Positions 24,322 to 31,666 of a stretch of 41,394 nt of DNA are shown one piece after another. The stretch is from Bacillota bacterium (GTDB taxonomy: Bacteria; Bacillota; Sulfobacillia; JAJYWN01; JAJZPE01), in the NCBI GenBank assembly GCA_021787335.1, contig JAJYMC010000028.1, forward strand, positions 1 to 41,394, read 5' to 3'. Numbering within the stretch: position 1 is the first letter of the stretch; each line of letters starts with the position of its first letter. The translations under genes and the position numbers were made by a program. The notes beneath the pieces were generated by a model. That model had not been told where the DNA came from, did no database searches, and saw nothing but the letters and a program-made list of their open reading frames with translations.

Positions 24322-24864
24322 TCAATCCTCCTCGAATGGCCCTAGTAGGGCTTTCAAGCGTTGTCTGGCGGCGTACAGACGGGACTTGACCCGGCCCAGG
24401 GAGATCCCAAGGGCCGCCGCCGTCTCGACTTCCGAGAATCCCCGAAAATACTTCAGAATCAGCACAAGGCGCTGAGGTTCGGGCAGCGACTCGATGGCCA
24501 CCCAGAGCCGTTGGCGCCGTTCCGCGCCCACCGCCGCCTCTTCGGGCCCGAGTTCCGCCCCGTCAGGCACCCCGGCCAGGTCCTCGACTGACGTTGCGGC
24601 CGGCCGCGAGCGTCGGGCCGCCCGCTTGGCCTCGTTGACGACGATGCGGTAGAGCCACGGCGCGAAGGCTTCGCCAATCCGGAACGACCCAATCGCCCGA
24701 AAGGCGCGGGCAAAGGCTTCCTGCGTGGCGTCCTCGGCCGCCGCCCAGTCATGGGTGATGAGGAAGGCCGTCCGGACGGCCATCGGCGCGTGGGCGCGGA
24801 AGATGGGTTCAAAGGCCTCGAGGTTCCCGGCCTGACATCGCCGGATGAGCTCCTGTTCGTCCAA
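24322..24864 (-). CDS. ECF-family RNA polymerase sigma factor
   Basis: A 180-residue sigma-70 family factor with only regions 2 and 4. Region 2 spans AFEPIFRAHAPMAVRTAFLI, DATQEAFARAFRAIGSF and the -10-reading helix FAPWLYRIVVNEAKR. Region 4 is LPEPQRLVLILKYFRGFSEVETAA with the helix-turn-helix LGISLGRVKSRLYAARQRL. TTG 24864 fits best, with AGGAGG seven bases upstream; the longer TTG 24900 has no such site. It heads a three-gene operon with the putative anti-sigma factor. Confidence 0.9.
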   Translation of the reverse strand: MDEQELIRRCQAGNLEAFEPIFRAHAPMAVRTAFLITHDWAAAEDATQEAFARAFRAIGSFRIGEAFAPWLYRIVVNEAKRAARRSRPAATSVEDLAGVPDGAELGPEEAAVGAERRQRLWVAIESLPEPQRLVLILKYFRGFSEVETAAALGISLGRVKSRLYAARQRLKALLGPFEED

Positions 24865-25086
24865 CCGAAAGCCTCCTGAGCCACGGCTTGGCTGCTTCAA
24901 CCTAATATACCACCCGGTCGACGGAAAAGTTGGTTACCGCGTCCCGTAAAGTTTGGGGCGTATTTCGTCGATTTTATTGGTGTCGGCAGGATTGCCTGTC
25001 GAAGGACAGAAAATGGAAGGATGTGGCCACGGGTCGGCGGTCGCCGGCCGGTCGCGGCCGCACTCTTCCTCGGGGGGCGTCAGGAC
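24865..25086. other. divergent intergenic region, sigma operon / LysM gene
   Basis: This 222-base region serves both the minus-strand sigma operon and the plus-strand LysM gene. It contains TATATT on the minus strand (24904-24909) as a possible -10 without a good -35. On the plus strand there is an AT-rich stretch leading to GGCAGGA (24985-24991), the hairpin CTGTC-GAAG-GACAG (24996-25009) and AGAAAATGG. The GGCAGGA element recalls the one upstream of hemA. Confidence 0.45.
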
Positions 25087-25695
25087 GTGTCAGGTTCAGA
25101 CGAGGAACGCGGTTTCTCCGGTGAGCCGGAATCTGAAGGCCGGCGCCGAAGTAGGACGACCAGGAAGTCCGGGCGGAACGCGCGCCGCTCGGCGGTTGAA
25201 GAAGCGGCCGTCGGGGCGGCCGAAGACCGGGCCGCGCATGACATCCTTCTCGAACCGCTGTACGACGAGCAGGAATTCCGGCAACGCGCACGCCTTCGGC
25301 TGGCGCCCGGCGCCGCCCGCGTGTACGTCGTCGTTGGCCTGATCGTGTGCCTGGCCGCCCTGGGGTTGGCCGGGTACCAGACCTGGCGGGTCACGGCCCA
25401 GAGCCGGGAACTCGCCGCCGTCCAGAAGGAGCGGGACAACCTGGCCGCGGAACGCGATAGCCTCAACCGCCAGCTCGAAGAGATGCGTAGCGAGACGCCG
25501 GCCCCCGAGAACACCGAGACCCCGGCGGCCCAGACCTACACGGTCAAGGCCGGTGACTCCCTCTGGACCATCGCCGCCAAGTTCTACGGCGACGGGCACA
25601 TGTACACCCTCCTCATCTCGCAGAACAAGCTCAAGGACCCGGACCATCTCGAAAAGGGCCAGGTCCTGGTCATCCCACCCAAGCCGGGATCGTGA
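25087..25695 (+). CDS. LysM-domain membrane protein with coiled coil
   Basis: About 202 residues: a charged cytosolic N-terminus, a single membrane helix near residues 79-100 (VYVVVGLIVCLAALGLAGY) and a coiled coil (RELAAVQKERDNLAAERDSL). A Pro/Thr-rich linker follows, then one C-terminal LysM domain (YTVKAGDSLWTIAAKFYG to GQVLVIPP) that would bind peptidoglycan. The start is uncertain: GTG 25087 (GGGGGG upstream) or ATG 25021, which would add 22 residues with no clear signal. The likely role is envelope structure or division-related anchoring. It ends 13 bases before prs. Confidence 0.78.
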   Translation: MSGSDEERGFSGEPESEGRRRSRTTRKSGRNARRSAVEEAAVGAAEDRAAHDILLEPLYDEQEFRQRARLRLAPGAARVYVVVGLIVCLAALGLAGYQTWRVTAQSRELAAVQKERDNLAAERDSLNRQLEEMRSETPAPENTETPAAQTYTVKAGDSLWTIAAKFYGDGHMYTLLISQNKLKDPDHLEKGQVLVIPPKPGS

Positions 25696-25708
25696 ACGGA
25701 GGAGCCCC

Positions 25709-26632
25709 ATGAAAATCTTTGGCGGCAGGGCCACCGGTGAACTCACGGCGGCCATCTGCCGCCAGCTCGGCGTGGAGCCAGGCACGGCCGATATCTCGAA
25801 GTTCGGTAACGATAACACCTTCGTCCAGATCAAGGAGAACGTCCGCGAGAAGGACGTTTTCATTGTTCAGACCTCGTGCCCGCCGGTGGACGAGGCCTTC
25901 ATGGAACTGCTCATCCTGGCCGACGCCCTCAAGCGGGCCTCGGCGCGCCGGCTGACGGCCGTCCTGCCCTACTACCCGTATGTCCGGTCGGACAAGAAGG
26001 ACCAGCCTCGCGTGCCCATCACCGCCCGCCTGGTGGCCGACCTGATGGTGACGGCCGGGGTCGACCGGGCGGTGACCATCGACCTCACCGCCGACCAGGT
26101 CCAGGGCTTCTTCTCGGTCCCCCTCGACCACCTCACGGCTCAACCCGTCTTCGCCCGTTACCTTGAGGGCAAGGGGCTCGACGATATGGTCATCGTCGCC
26201 CCCGATCCGGGCGCGGTCAAGCGGGCTCAGCGGTTCGCCGAACGGCTGGGCGTGCCCATGGCCTTCATCGACAAACGGCGCACCGGCTCCAAGGTGCGAG
26301 TGACGACCGTCGTCGGCGACGTCCGTGAGCGCCAAGCGGTCCTCTTTGACGATGAGGTCGACAGTGGTGGCTCGGCCTGCGAGGCCGCCGAGCTGCTCCG
26401 CGACAAAGGGGCCAAGACGGTCTACCTCGCCTGCACGCACGGCGTGCTGTCCGGGGAGGCCCAGCGACGCCTGGCCGCGTCGGCCATCCGCGAGGTCATC
26501 GTGACCGACTCGGTGCCGGTGCCCGCCGAGAAGCGCTGGGACCGGCTCGTCGTCCTGTCCATCGCCCCGCTCCTGGCCGAGGCCGTCCGGCGGATCCACA
26601 CCGGGGAGTCGATCAGCGTGCTGTTTGAGTGA
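25709..26632 (+). CDS. prs: ribose-phosphate pyrophosphokinase
   Basis: Makes PRPP from ribose 5-phosphate and ATP. The 307 residues contain the family signatures NTFVQIKENVREKDVFIVQT, LPYYPYVRSDKKDQPRVPIT, the IDKRR loop and the PRPP-binding loop FDDEVDSGGSA. Two positions differ from textbook Prs: the usual DLHAxQIQGFF is DLTADQVQGFF here, and the binding loop has DSGGS rather than DTGGT/DTAGT. It may thus be a divergent paralogue. AACGGAGGAG precedes the ATG. A second copy of its last 87 bases lies at the window end. Confidence 0.9.
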   Translation: MKIFGGRATGELTAAICRQLGVEPGTADISKFGNDNTFVQIKENVREKDVFIVQTSCPPVDEAFMELLILADALKRASARRLTAVLPYYPYVRSDKKDQPRVPITARLVADLMVTAGVDRAVTIDLTADQVQGFFSVPLDHLTAQPVFARYLEGKGLDDMVIVAPDPGAVKRAQRFAERLGVPMAFIDKRRTGSKVRVTTVVGDVRERQAVLFDDEVDSGGSACEAAELLRDKGAKTVYLACTHGVLSGEAQRRLAASAIREVIVTDSVPVPAEKRWDRLVVLSIAPLLAEAVRRIHTGESISVLFE

Positions 26633-26662
26633 ATCTCTGAGAACGCAGGTCAGACGAGACAA

Positions 26663-26696
26663 GCCGGCCCAGTTCAGGGGCCGGCCTGTTTGTTCT
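26663..26696 (+). terminator. intrinsic terminator after prs
   Basis: GCCGGCCC (26663-26670) pairs with GGGCCGGC (26678-26685) over a 7-base loop, then CTGTTTGTTCT. It separates prs from the sensor genes of the molybdoenzyme island. Confidence 0.75.
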
Positions 26697-26803
26697 CGCG
26701 CGGCCAAAGGCCGGCCACCAGGCGGGGCAGTCCCAGAAAAGGATAGACCGCCAGTTGTGTCGAATAGCACTATCAAGACCAATCGCGGCGGAGGAGGCCG
26801 TGT

Positions 26804-27745
26804 ATGAGCCGGAAGATGCGCTCATTGACCGCCTTCCTGGCCCTCTTTCTGGTGGCCATGGCCCTGGTACCGGGGTGCTCCCGGAAGGAGCATCACCGGG
26901 TGATCAGCCTTGCTCCGGGAAGCAGCGAACAGCCGGCTCCTGCCAACCCGGTTGGGACAGGCAAACCGCCGCTCCGAGTGGCCATTGCGGCCGTGATCTC
27001 GCCCCGGGAAACGCTCAGGTACTACGCGACGATGCTTGACTACCTTGGGGAGCAGCTTGACCGACCGGTACAGGTCATCCAGCGTCAGACCTACGCGGAA
27101 GTGAACAAGCTCATCAAGGAGGAGGCCATCGACCTCGCGTTCGTTTGCACCTACGCCTATGTCAAGGGCCGGGCTGAGTTCGGAATGGAGTTAATTGCCG
27201 CGCCCCAGGTTAACGGAAAGCCGTATTACTATTCGTACATCATCGCCCCGTCGGGCACTGACGCGCGAAGTATCATGGACCTGAAGGGGAAGACCTTCGC
27301 TTTCAGTGACCCGCTCTCGATGACCGGCCGGATCGTGCCCTCCTACCTCCTGCAGGAGAACGGTCAGACTCCGGAACGGTTCTTCAAGAAGTTCCTGTAC
27401 ACATACAGCCACGACAACTCCATCAAGGCAGTCGCCGACCGGCTGGTGGACGGGGCGGCCGTCGACAGCCTCGTATACGAGTTCACCGCAAAACACGAAC
27501 CGGCCCTGACGAAACAGGTCACGATCATCCAAAAGGTCGGCCCGTTCGGTACACCGCCGGTGGTCGTGCCTCCCGGACTGGACCCCGCCTTGAAGGAGAG
27601 GATCCGTTCGATCCTGTTGACGATGGACCGCACCAAGCGGGGCCGCGACATCCTCGCGGACATCATGGTGGAGCGGTTCGTCGTTCCGGACGACCGCCTC
27701 TACGATGAGGTCAGGCGGATGGCGGCGGCGGTACAGACGGAGTGA
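26804..27745 (+). CDS. PhnD-like substrate-binding lipoprotein
   Basis: A 313-residue periplasmic-type binding protein anchored as a lipoprotein: a signal peptide with lipobox LVPGC (Cys25), then a PhnD/phosphonate-type binding fold (RVAIAAVISPRETLRYYATMLDYL, AIDLAFVCTYAYV, DLKGKTFAFSDPLSMTGRI). No ABC transporter genes are nearby. Instead it overlaps a histidine kinase gene by four bases, so its likely job is to present a ligand to the kinase. TtrS of tetrathionate systems carries a similar fold within the kinase itself. GGAGGAGG precedes the ATG. Confidence 0.85.
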   Translation: MSRKMRSLTAFLALFLVAMALVPGCSRKEHHRVISLAPGSSEQPAPANPVGTGKPPLRVAIAAVISPRETLRYYATMLDYLGEQLDRPVQVIQRQTYAEVNKLIKEEAIDLAFVCTYAYVKGRAEFGMELIAAPQVNGKPYYYSYIIAPSGTDARSIMDLKGKTFAFSDPLSMTGRIVPSYLLQENGQTPERFFKKFLYTYSHDNSIKAVADRLVDGAAVDSLVYEFTAKHEPALTKQVTIIQKVGPFGTPPVVVPPGLDPALKERIRSILLTMDRTKRGRDILADIMVERFVVPDDRLYDEVRRMAAAVQTE

Positions 27746-29187
27746 TCGGGGCGATGCGTCGGATAACCGTGCTGTTCTGGACCGTCAACGGGTCGGTCAG
27801 CATCCGGGTGAAGATCATGGGCATCGTCCTGGTCCTGGTGGTCCTGCTCGGCCTGGGAATCACCATCCAGACCAGGCTCAGCCTCACCGCGACGCTGGAA
27901 CGCCAGCTCGAGCAACGGGGCGTGTCCGTCACCCGCGACCTGGCCGCGCGGAGCACGGACCTCCTCCTGACCAACAACCTTTTCGCCTTGTACCAACTGC
28001 TCAAGGACACCATCGAGAACAACGAGGACGTACGGTACGCCTTCATCCTCGGCCCCGACGGGAATGTCGTCGTTCACAGCTTCGGTCAGGGATTCCCGGC
28101 CGACCTGGCGGGGGCCAACGGGGTTGGCGGGGAACAACGGTCCAGCATCCAGGTGTTCAGGACGGAGGAAGGGTTGATCCACGACGTGGCTGTGCCGATT
28201 CTCGACGGCGAGGCCGGCGTGGCCAGGGTCGGGATGATGGAGGGCCACCTGCGGCAGGCCGTGAACGAGCTCACCAACAGGCAGTTGACGGCTACGGCCC
28301 TGGTCTCCCTGTTCGGCATCCTGGGGGCTCTTGTCCTGACGGCCGTCCTCACCAGGCCGACTCAGGAACTGGTGGAGGTGACGAAGGCCGTCTCGCGCGG
28401 CGACCTGCACCGGCGGGTGAAAGTCCTGGCGCGTGATGAGATCGGACAGCTTGGGCAGGCCTTCAATCGGATGACCGAGAATCTCGAACGATCCCGGCAG
28501 GAGCTGGAGCTGAAGGAGCAAATGAGGGTCCAGCTTCTCAGCAAGGTGATCTCGGCCCAGGAGGAGGAGCGCAAGCGCATCGCCCGCGAGCTGCATGACG
28601 AGACGAGCCAGGCCTTGACCTCTCTGCTGGTGGGCCTCAAGGTCCTGGAGAATAGCGGGACTCCGGCCGAGGCCAGGCGGATGGCCGGCGAGCTGCGGCA
28701 ACTGGCCGGGCAGACCCTGGAGGCCGTCCATGACCTGGCCCTGGAGCTACGGCCGAGCGCCCTGGACGACCTGGGGTTGGTGGCGGCCCTCAGTCGCTAC
28801 TGCAAGGAATACGCGGACAAGATGCGAATCCAGGTCGACCTCGAGGCGACGGGCTTTGACGGCCGGCCGAGGCTGGCCGCCCAGGTGGAGCTGACCCTCT
28901 ACCGGATCATCCAGGAGGCCTTGACCAACGTGGCCAAGCACGCCGACGCCCGTAACGCGAGCGTGGTCTTGGACTACCGCGAATCGGCGGTGAGCGCCAT
29001 TATCGAGGACGACGGTCGTGGGTTCAACGTGAGCCAGGTCATTCAGTCGGAGATCAAGGAAAGGCGGCTCGGGCTGTTCGGGATGCAGGAGCGGGCCTCA
29101 CTCCTGGGCGGCCGCCTGACGGTTGAGTCCCAGCCGGGAACGGGGACGACCGTGTACGTTAGCATCCCACTGGAGATGGCAGGATGA
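27742..29187 (+). CDS. NarL-family sensor histidine kinase
   Basis: A 481-residue membrane kinase. A membrane helix near residues 25-45 and another near 190-212 frame an outside sensor domain of about 140 residues. HAMP, a short coiled coil and a HisKA_3 dimerisation domain follow, with phospho-acceptor His285 in RIARELHDETSQ. The HATPase domain has TNVAKHADA (N box), EDDGRGF (G1) and GLFGMQERASLLGG (G2). GTG 27742 overlaps the lipoprotein stop (GTGA) and its stop overlaps the response regulator start (ATGA). It presumably reads the lipoprotein's ligand state. Confidence 0.92.
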   Translation: MIGAMRRITVLFWTVNGSVSIRVKIMGIVLVLVVLLGLGITIQTRLSLTATLERQLEQRGVSVTRDLAARSTDLLLTNNLFALYQLLKDTIENNEDVRYAFILGPDGNVVVHSFGQGFPADLAGANGVGGEQRSSIQVFRTEEGLIHDVAVPILDGEAGVARVGMMEGHLRQAVNELTNRQLTATALVSLFGILGALVLTAVLTRPTQELVEVTKAVSRGDLHRRVKVLARDEIGQLGQAFNRMTENLERSRQELELKEQMRVQLLSKVISAQEEERKRIARELHDETSQALTSLLVGLKVLENSGTPAEARRMAGELRQLAGQTLEAVHDLALELRPSALDDLGLVAALSRYCKEYADKMRIQVDLEATGFDGRPRLAAQVELTLYRIIQEALTNVAKHADARNASVVLDYRESAVSAIIEDDGRGFNVSQVIQSEIKERRLGLFGMQERASLLGGRLTVESQPGTGTTVYVSIPLEMAG

Positions 29188-29840
29188 GCAAGATGCGCCT
29201 GATTCTGGTCGATGACCACGCGGTGCTGAGGGCGGGGCTGCGGATGCTGCTCGACTCCCAGCCGGACATGCGCGTCATCGGCCAGGCCGCCGACGGCGAG
29301 GAGGCCCTTCGGATCTGCCGTGAGCTTCGCCCCGACGTGGTCCTGATGGATATCAGCTTGCCGGGCCTGAGCGGCATCGAGGTGACGAAGGCCCTCAGGC
29401 GGGAGTGCCCCCAGATCAGGATCCTGGTCCTGACGATGCACGACGACGAGGCCTACTTCAAGCAGGTCCTTCAGGCCGGCGGTTCCGGTTACGTGCTCAA
29501 GAGGGCGGCCGACACGGAACTCCTATCGGCCATCCGGGCTGTCCACCGCGGAGAGGTCTTCCTTTATCCGTCGATGGCCAAGCTCCTGGTGGAAGAGTTG
29601 CTGCAGGCCAAGCCGCCGGCGCCGGTGGGTGGGGCTCGCGAAGCCTCGACCAGCCTGAGCGGGCGGGAGAAAGAGGTCCTCCGGCTGATCGCCCTGGGTC
29701 ACACCAACCAGGAAATCGCTGACGCGCTGTATCTGAGCGTAAAGACGGTCGAGACCCACAAGGCCAGGATCATGACCAAACTTGGCACACGCAGCCGGTC
29801 GGAACTCGTCCGGTACGCCATGCAGCACAAGCTGGTTTAG
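29184..29840 (+). CDS. NarL/FixJ-family response regulator
   Basis: A 218-residue regulator with a receiver domain, phospho-acceptor Asp56 in VVLMDISLPG, the Thr/Lys switch residues in LVLTMHDD and YVLKRAAD, and a C-terminal LuxR helix-turn-helix (LSGREKEVLRLIALGHTNQEIADALYLSVKTVETH). It pairs with the kinase immediately upstream. Its likely targets are the downstream structural genes, whose upstream region holds two TTAATGGT direct repeats. A strong terminator follows. Confidence 0.93.
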   Translation: MSKMRLILVDDHAVLRAGLRMLLDSQPDMRVIGQAADGEEALRICRELRPDVVLMDISLPGLSGIEVTKALRRECPQIRILVLTMHDDEAYFKQVLQAGGSGYVLKRAADTELLSAIRAVHRGEVFLYPSMAKLLVEELLQAKPPAPVGGAREASTSLSGREKEVLRLIALGHTNQEIADALYLSVKTVETHKARIMTKLGTRSRSELVRYAMQHKLV

Positions 29841-29862
29841 AGATCGAGAGTCGGTCCACGGT

Positions 29863-29889
29863 GCCCCGGCAAACGGCCGGGGCTTTTTT
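29863..29889 (+). terminator. intrinsic terminator after the response regulator
   Basis: GCCCCGGC (29863-29870) pairs with GCCGGGGC (29876-29883) over a 5-base loop, followed by six Ts. The structural genes must therefore have their own promoter within 29890-30146. The rest of that gap has no gene but holds the operator-like sites listed next. Confidence 0.92.
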
Positions 29890-29903
29890 GTCGGGAGAAT
29901 GCC

Positions 29904-29942
29904 TTAATGGTCCAGCCACCCACCGGTGATTCCGTTAATGGT
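29904..29942 (+). promoter_or_regulatory. TTAATGGT direct repeats, possible response-regulator sites
   Basis: TTAATGGT occurs at 29904-29911 and 29935-29942, 31 bases apart, close to three helical turns. The pair lies upstream of the Rex-like operator. Direct repeats on the same DNA face fit activation by a LuxR-type regulator, but no known consensus is matched. Confidence 0.3.
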
Positions 29943-30017
29943 TTCGCCCTTGAGAGACCAGGGCAGGGCCGTAAAGTCAGCCCAAGAGATTCAGCGTTTG
30001 CACCGATAGTCAAGCCG

Positions 30018-30035
30018 TTGTGAGTGGGTGCACAA
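30018..30035 (+). promoter_or_regulatory. Rex operator candidate
   Basis: TTGTGAGTGGGTGCACAA matches the Gram-positive Rex consensus TTGTGAA-N4-TTCACAA at 12 of 14 defined positions, with exactly the required 18-base length and perfect TTGTG/CACAA outer arms. CACAAT at its right end could serve as a -10, so bound Rex would block transcription of the downstream molybdoenzyme genes. rex itself lies 11 kb upstream in this window. Confidence 0.6.
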
Positions 30036-30146
30036 TGTTGGCGGGAGGACGTGTGCCTCTTGCGACGATCACCCTTGTCAGAGGGGGTGTTGCTCGAAGG
30101 ACAGTCGGCAGAGGCTTCTTAAATCCGGGAGGAGGAGGAGGAGGAC

Positions 30147-30728
30147 ATGGCTGACAAGCGTTTCGGCATGGTGATCGACCTTCGCCGTTGCCACGGCTGC
30201 AAGGCTTGCCAGGTGGCCTGCAAGAGCGAGAACGACGTGCCGCTAGGCGTATGGCGCTCCTGGGTCAAGGAGGTCGAGCAAGGGACATACCCGAACGTAA
30301 AGCGACATTTCCTGCCACGGCTGTGCAATCATTGCGAGCATCCGGCCTGTGTTCGTAACTGCCCGACGGGAGCCTCATACAAGCGTCCCGACGGCGTGGT
30401 CCTGGTTGACCGGAACAAGTGTATCGGCTGCCGGTACTGCATAGCGTCGTGCCCCTACCAGTCGCGGTTCCTGCTGGCGGATGAGAAAGTGGCTGACAAG
30501 TGCACCTTCTGCGCCCACCGGGTGGACCAGGGGATCGTCCCGGCCTGCGTCAACACCTGCATCGCCCGGGCCCGCATCTTCGGGGATCTCAATGACCCGA
30601 ACAGTGAGGTCAGGCAGTTGGTCGACAGCCACCCGGTGCAGGTCCTAAAGCCGGAAGCTGGGCAGAGCCCGTCGGTGTTCTACATCGGAGCTGACGACAA
30701 CGCCATGAGAGGAAGTGAGGCCGGGTGA
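30147..30728 (+). CDS. four-cluster [4Fe-4S] ferredoxin subunit (PsrB/TtrB/DmsB type)
   Basis: The electron-transfer subunit of the molybdoenzyme complex, 193 residues. It has four Cys groups of the bacterial ferredoxin type: CHGCKACQVAC, CNHCEHPACVRNC, CIGCRYCIASC and CTFCAHRVDQG...CVNTC. Each matches the DmsB/PsrB pattern. It would pass electrons from the NrfD membrane subunit to the catalytic subunit. There is no signal peptide, so export would be by piggy-back on the Tat-borne catalytic subunit. GGGAGGAGGAGG precedes the ATG. Its stop overlaps the nrfD start. Confidence 0.93.
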   Translation: MADKRFGMVIDLRRCHGCKACQVACKSENDVPLGVWRSWVKEVEQGTYPNVKRHFLPRLCNHCEHPACVRNCPTGASYKRPDGVVLVDRNKCIGCRYCIASCPYQSRFLLADEKVADKCTFCAHRVDQGIVPACVNTCIARARIFGDLNDPNSEVRQLVDSHPVQVLKPEAGQSPSVFYIGADDNAMRGSEAG

Positions 30729-31645
30729 ACGCCTCGATAGTCTATGATGTCTTCCATGTCAACCCGTTCGGGTGGGTGGTCGCGGTGTACTTCACCGTGT
30801 CCGCCATGGCCGCCGGTGCCTTCCTCCTGGCCGCGGCCGTCAACCTGCTGGGGCTGAAGGGGCAGCAGGCTGTCGGGCGAACGGCCGCGCTCGTCGCGCC
30901 CCTGGCCGGAGCCCTCGCCGGGCTGCTTCTCATCGCCGAGTTGGGTCGGCCGACGCGGTTCTGGCGGGTGTTCACCCATTTCAACCCGGCCTCGCCGGTC
31001 TCATGGGGCGCGTTCATTCTTTTGGCTTTCATAATCATCGCGGTGTTGTACGCCCGTACCGTCCTGGCCGGCAAGGAGGAAGGAAGCAGGGGCCTCGTTG
31101 CGGCGGGTGCGGCATTGGCCTGCCTGATTCCCGTGTACACCGGGTTTGAACTCGTCCGGGGCCGTGTCAGCCCCCTCTGGAACAGTCCCCTCATCCCCGT
31201 CCTGTTCTTCTTCGCGGCCGGGGTGGTCGGCCTCAGCGCCGTCGTCCTCATCGGGTCGGCCCTGACCGCCGGCGTGGCTCGAAGACTCGGGGCCTCCGGG
31301 GTCGCGGCGGCCGGGGACGGGGTCGCGCCGGCCGCTGGGCTCGGCAAGACCATCGCCTTCTTCCTGGCCGGGAGCCTGGTTCTGGTGGTGATTCAACTGC
31401 TCGCCCTGGCCGGGGCATCGACCGAGGCGGTGACCATCGTCCGGAAGGTTCTGGCCGGCCGGTTCGCCGTCCTGTTCTGGGGCGGGTACCTGGCGGTGGG
31501 GACGGTCGTGCCGTTCGTCATCTTCACCGGGCGCGGCGCGGGCAATCGTACCCTGCAGGCCCTGGCTTCGCTCCTGGCGGTGCTTGGCGTCTTCGCCCTG
31601 AGGCTGGTGGACATCATCGGCGGGCAAAGCTTCCCACTCAACTGA
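30725..31645 (+). CDS. NrfD/PsrC-family membrane quinol-interacting subunit
   Basis: A 306-residue integral membrane protein with about eight helices of the NrfD/PsrC family. It exchanges electrons with menaquinone and anchors the complex to the membrane. Visible family features are VYFTVSAMAAGAFLLAA, LLLIAELGRPTRFWRVFTHFNPASPVSWGAF and YTGFELVRGRVSPLWNSPLIPVLFF. GTG 30725 overlaps the ferredoxin stop (GTGA). Its presence shows that the enzyme is tied to the quinone pool, and the menaquinone genes lie elsewhere in the window. Confidence 0.92.
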   Translation: MNASIVYDVFHVNPFGWVVAVYFTVSAMAAGAFLLAAAVNLLGLKGQQAVGRTAALVAPLAGALAGLLLIAELGRPTRFWRVFTHFNPASPVSWGAFILLAFIIIAVLYARTVLAGKEEGSRGLVAAGAALACLIPVYTGFELVRGRVSPLWNSPLIPVLFFFAAGVVGLSAVVLIGSALTAGVARRLGASGVAAAGDGVAPAAGLGKTIAFFLAGSLVLVVIQLLALAGASTEAVTIVRKVLAGRFAVLFWGGYLAVGTVVPFVIFTGRGAGNRTLQALASLLAVLGVFALRLVDIIGGQSFPLN

Positions 31646-31666
31646 CCGTAAGGAGGGACAGCGACG

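Noticed and set aside
26755-26772. Second Rex-like site (TTGTG-N8-CACTA) ahead of the lipoprotein gene
   Set aside because: Right arm is imperfect and only about 9 of 14 consensus positions match, too weak to claim.
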